Shown: one piece after another, positions 1-6,950 of the stretch | Numbering within the stretch: position 1 is the stretch's first letter | Layout of the letters: the number at the start of each line of letters is the position of its first letter | Assembly (NCBI GenBank): GCA_030671945.1 | Contig: DAOVHJ010000069.1 | Location: 1-9,755 of the forward strand | Direction: 5' to 3' | DNA: 9,755 nt | Origin: Candidatus Heimdallarchaeota archaeon | Lineage (GTDB): Archaea > Asgardarchaeota > Heimdallarchaeia > JABLTI01 | Translations under genes and position numbers: made by a program | Notes under the pieces: generated by a model | Databases searched by the model: none | Told to the model about the DNA's origin: nothing | The model's input: only the letters and a program-made list of their open reading frames with translations

Positions 1-173
1 AGATTATATTTCAGACGATATTTTACTCGAGTTTTTTTGATGATTTCCATTGCTTCTTGGTGCTGGGTAAGAATACATTCTTTGCAAACACCTAATTTCT
101 CAGAAATTTCTGGTGACTCTTTACTGCAAATTTGACATTTCTTTTGCTGGAGATTGTTGGGGAAGAAACGCAT
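1..173 (-). CDS. N-terminus of a probable radical-SAM (PFL-activase-like) protein, cut by the window edge
   Basis: The frame opens at an ATG (173-171) and runs off the left edge after 57 codons, so only the N-terminus is visible. It reads MRFFPNNLQQKKCQICSKES at the start and carries two CxxC pairs, Cys13/Cys16 and Cys30/Cys33, in the pattern CQIC...GVCKEC, which looks like a small zinc ribbon. A ribosome site GGTGAG (179-184) stands five bases before the ATG and fixes the start. From memory, archaeal radical-SAM proteins related to pyruvate-formate-lyase activases begin with such a ribbon followed by a helix, ahead of the radical-SAM barrel. The barrel and its CxxxCxxC motif would lie outside the window, so the family call is inference. 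The start codon, ribosome site and Cys pairs are directly seen. The upstream gene ends 63 bases away. Confidence 0.6.
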   Translation of the reverse strand, partial: MRFFPNNLQQKKCQICSKESPEISEKLGVCKECILTQHQEAMEIIKKTRVKYRLKYN

Positions 174-192
174 TAGAACTCACCACTCTTAC

Positions 193-220
193 AATAAATA
201 AGAAAGGAGTTCTATTTATT
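193..220. repeat. AT-only inverted repeat between two genes
   Basis: AATAAATA (193-200) and TATTTATT (213-220) are exact reverse complements separated by 12 bases. The stem is all A/T and so weak. It lies in the 63-base gap upstream of the left-edge gene, and on the minus strand the A/T-rich run could equally serve as a TATA-like element for that gene. Its function is not established. Confidence 0.25.
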
Positions 221-236
221 TTTTGACGATTATAGT

Positions 237-665
237 CTATATATTAGTTGGAGGGGCAGGATCATCATTAAAAAAAGACAAATCATCAGAGGAATCAATC
301 AATTCTTGAAAATTGAGATATCTATTGAAACATAAATTAAAAATTTGAAGCTTCAGCTTTTCTGGGTCGTCTTGCATAGTTTTTGCAAAATTATATATTT
401 TGGCTGAGAGAACAGCATCACCTAAAACATAATGAACCCATAATGCTAAGTCACATTCTATTTCTTCATCTTTAATTCGACAGAGGTTTGGAAAAATTTC
501 AGCGGGTTTTAAGTTAGAAAGAACATCAAGTAATTCACTTAAGCTGTGGATTTTAGCAATGATCTTTTCATTTTCTCCCCGAACTATAAAGGCATCTTCT
601 TCATTGGGTGACCCTTGAGATAGTTTTGCCAAAACATGAAGATCAGTTACTTCCGCCATTTCCAA
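237..665 (-). CDS. small DUF5752-like protein of unknown function
   Basis: This encodes a 142-residue soluble acidic protein with no signal peptide, membrane segment or Cys motif. The middle part reads as an alpha/beta unit: a strand AFIVRG (25-30), a helix SLSELLDVLSNL (41-52), then a helix LALWVHYVLGDAVLSAKI (73-90). That last pattern, a short Trp-containing helix followed by LGD and a second helix, resembles what I remember of DUF5752 proteins, whose role is unknown. The C-terminus is a Asp/Pro-rich tail (DDPAPPTNI). The start is probably TTG at 665, because GAGG (672-675) stands six bases before it, while the alternative ATG two codons later (659) would be 12 bases from that site. It follows the permease gene by 99 bases. 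The coding call is firm; the family call is tentative. Confidence 0.7.
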   Translation of the reverse strand: MEMAEVTDLHVLAKLSQGSPNEEDAFIVRGENEKIIAKIHSLSELLDVLSNLKPAEIFPNLCRIKDEEIECDLALWVHYVLGDAVLSAKIYNFAKTMQDDPEKLKLQIFNLCFNRYLNFQELIDSSDDLSFFNDDPAPPTNI

Positions 666-671
666 TTCAAG

Positions 672-675
672 CCTC
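672..675 (-). promoter_or_regulatory. ribosome-binding site supporting a TTG start
   Basis: GAGG on the minus strand lies six bases before the TTG at 665-663, and 12 bases before the next ATG. The spacing favours TTG as the start of the small DUF5752-like gene. Confidence 0.45.
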
Positions 676-691
676 TAGATGTGTTTCTTTG

Positions 692-722
692 CCCATAGTC
701 AATTACTATCTACTTCTATGGG
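692..722. repeat. inverted repeat CCCATAG/CTATGGG
   Basis: CCCATAG (692-698) and CTATGGG (716-722) are exact reverse complements separated by 17 bases. They lie between the stop of the permease gene (765) and the start of the DUF5752-like gene (665). No oligo-T run follows closely on the minus strand. It could be an operator for the downstream gene, a weak 3'-end hairpin for the upstream one, or chance. Confidence 0.35.
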
Positions 723-764
723 AAATAAGAAGCAACTAATAACCCTTTCCATTATGGATAATGA

Positions 765-1727
765 CTATAAGATTCCATTCACATCTAACTGCCATTGTAT
801 GATTGTCCAGATTGACACCAAAACTAGCACAGTAGCAAAGACAATTTTTAAGGGATCAGCTTTTATTTTTCGAGCTAGCCTCGCACCGATTTGAGCACCG
901 CCAATTATTCCAATTGCTAAACCTGCGACAAATGGCCACCAAATACCGGTAGTTTCTGTGGAACCAGTATAAGATGTGATTATTGTTGTTGATTTGGTAA
1001 AAATCATAATGAAGACTGATGTAGCTGTTGCGAAGTGAATAGGTAAACCAATGAATATGTGTAGAACTGGAACCATAACTATACCTCCGCCAACTCCAGC
1101 CATACTGGCAACAAAACCACCTATTATAGCTATGGGAGTTAAGTATAATTTTGCTTTGTATTCCCATTTCTTGCCACTTCTATCTTCTATATCTTTCTCT
1201 AAAGTTAATTTATCTAGTAGCAACTTGAAGCGAGATGGTTTTTCCATAGTTTCAACTTCTTCAACTGGAATAAGAATTTCATCGTCGCTCTCCTTAATCT
1301 TCGGTTTCCTAATTCTTGGAGAGATTACTTTATAGATCATTCTTAAAGCAGTTAAAAATAACAGAATTGCAAAGAAGATTAAGACAATTGTTTCATCAAT
1401 TTTCGATTGGGTAAATTTTCCAAGATATGATCCAGCAATAGTAAATGGAACACAGAGAATTCCTACTAAGTAATCGATTCGCTTTTGGATCGAAAAAGCT
1501 ATGGTAGCGGACGCTGCTGTGAATACAATTACAGTACTCGATATCGTTGTTGCATATTTGAAAACATCAAGTATACCATAGTTTGCTACTGGGTCAAATA
1601 AGGCAAAAGCAGCATAAAATAAGATAGGTACCATTAAAACCCCACCGCCTAAGCCAGTTATCGCAGCGAATATTCCTACAGCAATGCCAATTGGAATTAA
1701 TATAAAGAATACTGATAAGGGTTCCAT
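765..1727 (-). CDS. TauE/SafE (TSUP) family membrane permease
   Basis: A 320-residue polytopic membrane protein of the TauE/SafE (TSUP) family, which exports or imports small sulfur or organic anions such as sulfite, sulfoacetate or taurine-derived products. The substrate here cannot be read from sequence. The two halves repeat the family signature: GLGGGVLMVPIL at 25-36 and GVGGGIVMVPVL at 211-222, each ending the first helix of a half. Hydrophobic segments lie roughly at 5-24, 30-45, 60-80, 86-103 and 112-133 in the first half, and at 195-214, 216-230, 233-250, 262-285 and 293-311 in the second. The halves are joined by a long charged cytoplasmic loop (about 134-193), larger than the short linkers I would expect. 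ATG start with AGGTG eight bases before it. It stands 85 bases after the Cys-pair membrane gene, so co-transcription is possible. Confidence 0.9.
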   Translation of the reverse strand: MEPLSVFFILIPIGIAVGIFAAITGLGGGVLMVPILFYAAFALFDPVANYGILDVFKYATTISSTVIVFTAASATIAFSIQKRIDYLVGILCVPFTIAGSYLGKFTQSKIDETIVLIFFAILLFLTALRMIYKVISPRIRKPKIKESDDEILIPVEEVETMEKPSRFKLLLDKLTLEKDIEDRSGKKWEYKAKLYLTPIAIIGGFVASMAGVGGGIVMVPVLHIFIGLPIHFATATSVFIMIFTKSTTIITSYTGSTETTGIWWPFVAGLAIGIIGGAQIGARLARKIKADPLKIVFATVLVLVSIWTIIQWQLDVNGIL

Positions 1728-1812
1728 TTTAAGTGCACCTAAACGAGATATATTGAATTTCTGTGAGAATAAAACTATTCCTATTTATGAGATTTATTCA
1801 GATTAAAAGAAA

Positions 1813-2301
1813 TTATTCGGATATTTTCAGGTATGGCAAAACTTGTGTCTTCGAGCAATTGGGACATTTATATCTCTTAAATAGTTGTTGATCTAATTCA
1901 GGATTACTAACAAAAAACTCTGTTATTAAATCCATATCTTCCTGGGAAATGCGACTACTACCAACAAGTGATGTTAAGGTATTTTCTGCTGTTTCACTGC
2001 TAATTAGGAATTCTCCTTGATCTTTCATGAAATCCTTATAGCGTATTTCTGTCCTCATTGGCATCTTGCAATCCTCACAAAACGGCAGATGTTTTTGAGT
2101 TCCTTTTTCTTTAATCAGTTTCTTGAGAGATTTCTCATCAAATTCGGAAATTCGTCCTGCATGATCACTTTTTCTAACGTATCTCCAAATAAACCAGATA
2201 ATTAAACCAGTAAAAATAACACCGAGTATTGGTAACGCCCAATTTAGGATCTCTTCTGCTAATGTTTGATTAATTGAGAGATCAGGTGTTTTAGTAAACA
2301 A
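1813..2301 (-). CDS. membrane-anchored protein with split CxxC pairs (zinc-ribbon-like)
   Basis: A 162-residue protein that I do not recognise as a named family. One hydrophobic helix near residues 19-41 (from ILNWALPILG to WFIWRYV) is followed by positive residues (Arg40, Arg43, Lys44), which puts the C-terminal part in the cytoplasm by the positive-inside rule. The soluble part carries two CxxC pairs, CEDC (Cys75/Cys78) and CPNC (Cys146/Cys149), which together could bind one zinc. The 67 residues between them are longer than in an ordinary zinc ribbon and include a helical stretch, so this may be a ribbon with an inserted domain. The start is TTG, supported by a strong ribosome site AGGAAGGA five bases before it. 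No function should be assigned. It precedes the TSUP permease on the same strand, so the two may be expressed together. Confidence 0.75.
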   Translation of the reverse strand: MFTKTPDLSINQTLAEEILNWALPILGVIFTGLIIWFIWRYVRKSDHAGRISEFDEKSLKKLIKEKGTQKHLPFCEDCKMPMRTEIRYKDFMKDQGEFLISSETAENTLTSLVGSSRISQEDMDLITEFFVSNPELDQQLFKRYKCPNCSKTQVLPYLKISE

Positions 2302-2306
2302 TGCAG

Positions 2307-2314
2307 TCCTTCCT
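2307..2314 (-). promoter_or_regulatory. strong ribosome-binding site deciding a TTG start
   Basis: AGGAAGGA on the minus strand lies five bases before the TTG at 2301-2299. There is no ATG near that position in the frame, so this site fixes the start of the Cys-pair membrane protein. Confidence 0.65.
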
Positions 2315-2388
2315 ATTGAGAAGTAATCAATTTAACAAAATGAATAAGGGGATTCAATCTTAATTAGCTTTGCTTTACTTAAAAATTT

Positions 2389-3051
2389 TCAAGAGTTCTT
2401 TTTGAAATTTTCTTGAAAGTAATCACAAAAATCTGTAAGAAAGCACTGTGAGCACAATGGTTTTGAAGCCTTACACACTTTTCGTCCGTGCTCGATTAGA
2501 TTTAGATGGAAACTATAGATGTTCTTCTTTGGGATTATAGTTTTCATTGCTTCCTGAGTTTTTTCCCGAGTTTTAGTTGTGACTAATCCTATTCGATTGC
2601 TTAATCGATGAACATGTGTGTCAACGGGCATTATTGGAAAATTAAAAGAAAAAATCAATACACATGCTGCTGTTTTTGGTCCCACCCCATCTAAAGATAC
2701 TAAATATTCTTCTGCATCATCCGGTTTGTAACCTGCAAGAAATTCGAGATCAATTTTTCCTTCACGTTTTTTGATTTCAATCAAACTTTTCTTGATCTTC
2801 TTTGCTTTAATGTTTGCTAAACCACCACTTCTAATTACTTCAGCAATTTCTGCTTCATCCGCTTCCACCATCGCATCCCATGTTTTGAATGCTTCAATTA
2901 AGTTAGCATAAGCTCTTAAGCTATTCTTATCTGTGGTATTTTGGGAAAGAATTGTTCGAACTAATTCACCCACCGGTTCTCTCCAACGCTTCCAGTGTTT
3001 AATACCATAGTGTTTGTCGAGTTTGGATATTATTGTCTTTACTTTGTTCAT
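2389..3051 (-). CDS. nth: endonuclease III-type DNA glycosylase/AP lyase with [4Fe-4S] cluster
   Basis: A 220-residue member of the HhH-GPD family of base-excision repair enzymes, which remove oxidised pyrimidines and cut at the resulting abasic site. With ATG at 3051 as residue 1, the helix-hairpin-helix is SLDGVGPKTAACVL (about 119-132) with the catalytic Lys at 126, and the activating Asp is Asp144 in PVDTHVHRL. The C-terminal iron-sulfur loop is Cys193-x6-Cys200-x2-Cys203-x5-Cys209, the standard endonuclease III spacing. LSQNTTDKN (35-43) is the usual early helix motif. I prefer the ATG at 3051, with GGTG six bases upstream, over the in-frame TTG at 3063, which lacks a ribosome site. Length is normal for the family. 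A thymine-DNA glycosylase specificity, as in some archaeal homologues, cannot be excluded. The gene follows cofE by 46 bases. Confidence 0.92.
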   Translation of the reverse strand: MNKVKTIISKLDKHYGIKHWKRWREPVGELVRTILSQNTTDKNSLRAYANLIEAFKTWDAMVEADEAEIAEVIRSGGLANIKAKKIKKSLIEIKKREGKIDLEFLAGYKPDDAEEYLVSLDGVGPKTAACVLIFSFNFPIMPVDTHVHRLSNRIGLVTTKTREKTQEAMKTIIPKKNIYSFHLNLIEHGRKVCKASKPLCSQCFLTDFCDYFQENFKKNS

Positions 3052-3097
3052 AGGAAACACCAATGAGTTAAGAAATCAAAATATTGATTTGAATAAT

Positions 3098-3868
3098 TCA
3101 TTCTTCATCTCTGTAAGGGAGAAATGTGCTGAAGTACATGCATTCTTTTGGTGGAATTGACATGGTTTCTGTTAAATCATCCTCAGTTAAAATTATGGGA
3201 GCGTTCCTTATCAAAACAATTGGTACTTTCTCATCAACTTCACCTGAAAGAATTTCAGCAGCTGACATTAGATTATCAGCTATGGCTCTTCTTGTCATTT
3301 TCATTTCTCGACCAAAAAGATCCTTTCTTCCTCTATCATCGATTACTGGGACAAAACCTGCAACACCGAGTGCTAATCCACTTGTACCTCTTCTCAGTGG
3401 TTGGACTCTACTATCACCGATAATTACACCAATTCGACAGTTGAATTTATCCTGGAGAAAATGTTGAATCTCTCGAGCATTTTGTGAGGGATTTGTTGGA
3501 AGAATAATAATTGATCCGAGAGGAGCATTACTCTGATCAGCACCGGCATTGGGCATGACATGTCCATCTCTTCTTGTTAATAAAGCTCCAATACATGCAC
3601 CTAATACCTCATCTGATTGCCTAATAGCAACTTCCATGAATTCTGGGCTCAACTGAGTAACCTTTGCATATTCTCTTGCTTTATCTGAGACCTCGATTTC
3701 ATCCTTGTTTATTAGAAGTCCTTGTGTCACACTAATAATTTTGGTCGCTATTGTTAAGACATCACCATCTTGTAGTTTTACTTTGGCAGCAGTTAATGCA
3801 TTAAATATTACTTCAAACATATCATCATTTGTTGACACTAATGGAGTGTTTATTGGTATGAGTTCCAT
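3098..3868 (-). CDS. cofE: coenzyme F420-0:L-glutamate ligase (CofE-like)
   Basis: A 256-residue cytosolic enzyme of the CofE family, which uses GTP to add glutamates to F420-0 in the last steps of coenzyme F420 synthesis. Family landmarks: GDVLTIATKIIS (35-46), MPNAGADQSN (105-114), GDSRVQPLRRG (151-161), GVAGFVPVIDDRGRKDLFGR (168-187), and KVPIVLIRNAP (214-224). Asp111 and Asp152 sit where the metal-binding aspartates are expected. The loop that usually reads like DTxGRPWRxG is here DSRVQPLRRG, a departure that may mark an archaeal subtype or a changed substrate. ATG start with GAAGGG upstream. It starts 44 bases after the large receiver/ATP-grasp gene and precedes nth by 46 bases; neither neighbour belongs to F420 synthesis. 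A paralogue with another acceptor is the main alternative. Confidence 0.88.
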   Translation of the reverse strand: MELIPINTPLVSTNDDMFEVIFNALTAAKVKLQDGDVLTIATKIISVTQGLLINKDEIEVSDKAREYAKVTQLSPEFMEVAIRQSDEVLGACIGALLTRRDGHVMPNAGADQSNAPLGSIIILPTNPSQNAREIQHFLQDKFNCRIGVIIGDSRVQPLRRGTSGLALGVAGFVPVIDDRGRKDLFGREMKMTRRAIADNLMSAAEILSGEVDEKVPIVLIRNAPIILTEDDLTETMSIPPKECMYFSTFLPYRDEE

Positions 3869-3912
3869 TTACATCTACCCTTCTTTTTATAATACTATTA
3901 ATTATTTTAATT

Positions 3913-6873
3913 CTATGATGGTTTTATAATCATACCTTCTTTTCTTTTGGCGTTAATTCTAATAGTTAATGGTTTTTTTAATCTAAGATGTCTCACATAA
4001 GTTAGATCATTTTCAGCTACTTCATTTCCAAGCCAATCCCAATCAATGAAATGTTGCATTTCACGATATTTAACATGGAGATATCCAATATTTGATGTGA
4101 CAATATTATGAAAGAAATGACTTCCTTGTGAAAAATCTATTTGAAAATTCTCAAGATTAGTTTCAATAATTGTTTTAGCTCCACTAATATTGTTCCATTT
4201 TGCTGGAATGCCAAGAAAACGGTCTGAGGAACCCCAACGACCAAAACCTATAAGCAAGTACTGCTTTTTTTCAGCGATTAATTTAGAATTTAGTTCATCT
4301 ACTTCCTTTAGCATCTCAAGAGTTTTCAAGTTATCAAATGATTCAGGTTTTACGTAAATGATGTCATAGATATCTTGACTAATTAAATTACCAGAAACAT
4401 GATTGGAATAAGCAAGCATTTGTTGTTTCTCATATGTTTCAATTTCATCTACGTACATCATTTCTTGTTGTAAAAAAGGTCTTATTTGTAATATGCTAAA
4501 CTTGTCCTTTTCGTTTTTATTCTCCTTAAAATTCACAGCAAATTCTATTTCTATGGAACAACCCATTGTTTGTTCTCCAATTGCTAGAATTTTTGTGACA
4601 ATCCCAGCAAGAGGTAGAAGTTTTAATTTTAATTGTTTACTAAAAGTAATTACAGGAGATCCTTTTCCATGATAACCAGTTCCAAGTGTTTTTGAATTGA
4701 AATCATATGTGTCAGCAATTTCGCTGAGAGTTTCATCCTCAATAGCATCATTCAAATCAAATTTTTTAACGAAAGGATCATCAATTAAGATGTCAAGTTT
4801 CTTTTGTTGAAGATTTATTGCAAAAAAGACATTTTGACTATTATCTAACAAATAATCCGGTGTAGAATAAAAATTGCTTTTAGGATATTTAGGACAAAAG
4901 CGAAATGACTCATATCCATCCACTATTAGACGCCCCAAGCCTAAAGCTAAATGAGCTATCCCATCTTCTGATTTCATAAAATCTACAAAAGGATAATAAT
5001 TAAATGATGAAGCTGTTCCTGAAAAATCAGGATAGAAGCGAGCATTGTGTTCTTTCCCTACTACTTCCTGAATTATTACAGCCATCTTGGATTCTTCGAC
5101 TGTTTGACTAATAGTTTCTGCATATGATTTAGCTACTTCCTGAAAGACTGATGCAAAAACAAGTTTTATTGCGGTACACAGTTGATTCAAATTAGTATCT
5201 TTATCATTATTATTAGGAATCATCAAGGTGCTAAAAATACCAGCAAATGGTTGATAGGCAGAATCTTCTAATACACTCGATGAACGAACTGCTAATGGTT
5301 TTGTCCAAGATTGTAAAAGGTATTCAAGATCTAATCGTATACTCTCTGATAATTTTGCTTTTGTAAACTTCTTCTTAATTTCTTCATCAGAGACATTCGA
5401 CAATGCAAAATCATAGAGATTATTTTCCTCCATAAATTTATCATATTCATCAGTCCCAATTACACAAGTTCTAGGTATTTCAATTGTAACATCCTTAAAT
5501 TCATCCTGTACCTGAAATGATTTTAGAATAAACATGAGAAAAGCTAAGCCTCTACCTTTACCACCTAATGATCCAGGTCTTAATCTTAAAAAGAGCATCT
5601 CTTGATTATAATTTTCTTTCGAGAAATCGTTTATTATTCCTCTTGTTTTTTCTAGCACAACTTCATTAATTGTACTCAGAAGAAATTCCCGTAATTCTTC
5701 ATGTGTAAATTCCGAAACTTTTCGTGGTTTCAATTTTTCTGCTATCTCAAATTCTCCCCGTGCATGAAGCCAGTTGGAGAAATGATCATTTTGACCATGA
5801 TATATTAGAGATTCAATTGGTACATTTCTAATTTGTTCATAAAAGCTAATCATATCCTTAGCTTTTCCAAGGATTTCTCCAGCTTCATTCTTAAAAACGA
5901 ACTCACCAAAACCAACAAAATCTAAGAGCCATTTTCTAAGGTCCCACAGCATCCCGTGTGAACGTTTATGATTAAAGAGATAACCCTTTTCTTCAGCTTT
6001 TTTACGATACTTCTCTTTTGTAGATTGCAAGATTATGGGTAGATTTCTAATTTTTTTTGTTATTTGTTTTACAAATAGGAATCCAGCATTTTTGTTTAAT
6101 TCTCCATCCTTTGGAAATTCTATATCAGAAATAACACCCATAACGTTGTTCTGATATTTTTTGAAATACCTCATTGCTTCTTCATATGTTTCTGCAAGAA
6201 TAATTTTAGGTCGAACTCTCATTTTTAATAAATCTTGAAAATCATTTGTCCCTTCTAGTATTAAACGATGAGTCTGGCGCATTAACTCACTATATAATTC
6301 AGGTAGAAAAAGAGAATAAAATCGGATGGAATCTTCAACAAAAATAAATACTCTAACATCTCCAATCTTTATATCTCGTTCCGCATTCAGTTTATCTTCA
6401 AGATGTTTTATTATAGCAACAAAAACCTTTGAGTCACCGTTCCAAACAAAAACTCTATCGATCCCTTTACGTTTCTCCCTTATTGGAAGATAACTTATTT
6501 CGACAACACTTGTTAGAAGTAAAATAACTGGAATATTTTGAATTTTCTTAACATTTTTTCCAAAAGAGAATGCATCCATTTCACCTAGTCGTCGCATTGT
6601 TATAACTAAATCAAATTTCTGAGTTTTAAGAATATCAAGCGCTTCATTCGCAGAAGAAACTCGAGTAATTCGTGGCAATGTACGCAAATTTAGATTCTGA
6701 AATTCTTCGTAAATTTGATCTGATAAACGTCCGTCTTCTTCAAGCATAAAACTATCATAAATACTAGAAACAAGTAAGACATTTCTCATTCTTTTGCTCA
6801 TTAGTTCATGAAAAACTTTATACTTTGGTTTATATTCCAAATAGAAGCTCACATCATCTCTTTCAGAATCCAT
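3913..6873 (-). CDS. receiver-receiver-PEP synthase ATP-grasp fusion (PPDK_N-type), function unknown
   Basis: A 986-residue soluble protein. Residues 30-165 look like a first receiver domain, in which the phospho-acceptor position is Met93 (DLVITM), so it is probably inactive. Residues 172-318 form a second receiver domain with intact landmarks: acidic pair Glu180/Asp181, acceptor Asp250 (GVISDIEFP), Ser284/Thr285 and Lys303. Residues about 425-800 match the PEP/pyruvate-dikinase nucleotide-binding domain (PF01326 type): GSLGGKGRGLAF (434-445), KPLAVRSSSVLED (525-537), QPFAGIFST (541-549), MAVIIQEVVG (597-606), IEIEFAV (774-780) and LQIRPF (795-800). The protein then ends in a conserved-looking module with GFGRWGSSDRFLGIP (876-890) and QGSHFFHN (916-923). 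The phosphohistidine swivel domain and the PEP/pyruvate barrel of true PEP synthase are absent. Databases tend to label such proteins PEP synthase; that activity is not supported. From memory, similar fusions occur in Bacteroidota. ATG start with AGGTG seven bases upstream. Confidence 0.85.
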   Translation of the reverse strand: MDSERDDVSFYLEYKPKYKVFHELMSKRMRNVLLVSSIYDSFMLEEDGRLSDQIYEEFQNLNLRTLPRITRVSSANEALDILKTQKFDLVITMRRLGEMDAFSFGKNVKKIQNIPVILLLTSVVEISYLPIREKRKGIDRVFVWNGDSKVFVAIIKHLEDKLNAERDIKIGDVRVFIFVEDSIRFYSLFLPELYSELMRQTHRLILEGTNDFQDLLKMRVRPKIILAETYEEAMRYFKKYQNNVMGVISDIEFPKDGELNKNAGFLFVKQITKKIRNLPIILQSTKEKYRKKAEEKGYLFNHKRSHGMLWDLRKWLLDFVGFGEFVFKNEAGEILGKAKDMISFYEQIRNVPIESLIYHGQNDHFSNWLHARGEFEIAEKLKPRKVSEFTHEELREFLLSTINEVVLEKTRGIINDFSKENYNQEMLFLRLRPGSLGGKGRGLAFLMFILKSFQVQDEFKDVTIEIPRTCVIGTDEYDKFMEENNLYDFALSNVSDEEIKKKFTKAKLSESIRLDLEYLLQSWTKPLAVRSSSVLEDSAYQPFAGIFSTLMIPNNNDKDTNLNQLCTAIKLVFASVFQEVAKSYAETISQTVEESKMAVIIQEVVGKEHNARFYPDFSGTASSFNYYPFVDFMKSEDGIAHLALGLGRLIVDGYESFRFCPKYPKSNFYSTPDYLLDNSQNVFFAINLQQKKLDILIDDPFVKKFDLNDAIEDETLSEIADTYDFNSKTLGTGYHGKGSPVITFSKQLKLKLLPLAGIVTKILAIGEQTMGCSIEIEFAVNFKENKNEKDKFSILQIRPFLQQEMMYVDEIETYEKQQMLAYSNHVSGNLISQDIYDIIYVKPESFDNLKTLEMLKEVDELNSKLIAEKKQYLLIGFGRWGSSDRFLGIPAKWNNISGAKTIIETNLENFQIDFSQGSHFFHNIVTSNIGYLHVKYREMQHFIDWDWLGNEVAENDLTYVRHLRLKKPLTIRINAKRKEGMIIKPS

Positions 6874-6950
6874 CCAATTACACCTAGAATTGTTTACTGG
6901 AATTACCTTAGGGTTAAAACTATAATAATTATCTCGTTTTATTCAAAAGA

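Noticed and set aside
679..894. Plus-strand open frames, here and at 1051-1335, 2017-2205, 3126-3467, 3705-3929, 6808-7038, 7067-7288 and 9090-9591
   Set aside because: All lie over, or mostly over, well-supported minus-strand genes, have no family motifs, and read as low-complexity antisense translations.
856..1167. Minus-strand frame of 103 codons inside the TSUP gene
   Set aside because: It overlaps the second half of the permease in another frame and has a Trp/Tyr/Ser-rich composition with no domain.
2376..2408. Imperfect inverted repeat AAATTTTCAA...TTGAAATTT at the end of nth
   Set aside because: The arms need a bulge, consist almost wholly of A/T and overlap coding sequence, so a terminator call is not supported.
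3052..3063. TTG start four codons upstream for the endonuclease III gene
   Set aside because: No ribosome site precedes the TTG, whereas GGTG lies six bases before the ATG at 3051.
3913..6873. Annotation as a true phosphoenolpyruvate synthase
   Set aside because: Only the nucleotide-binding domain is present; the phosphohistidine and PEP/pyruvate domains needed for the reaction are not seen.
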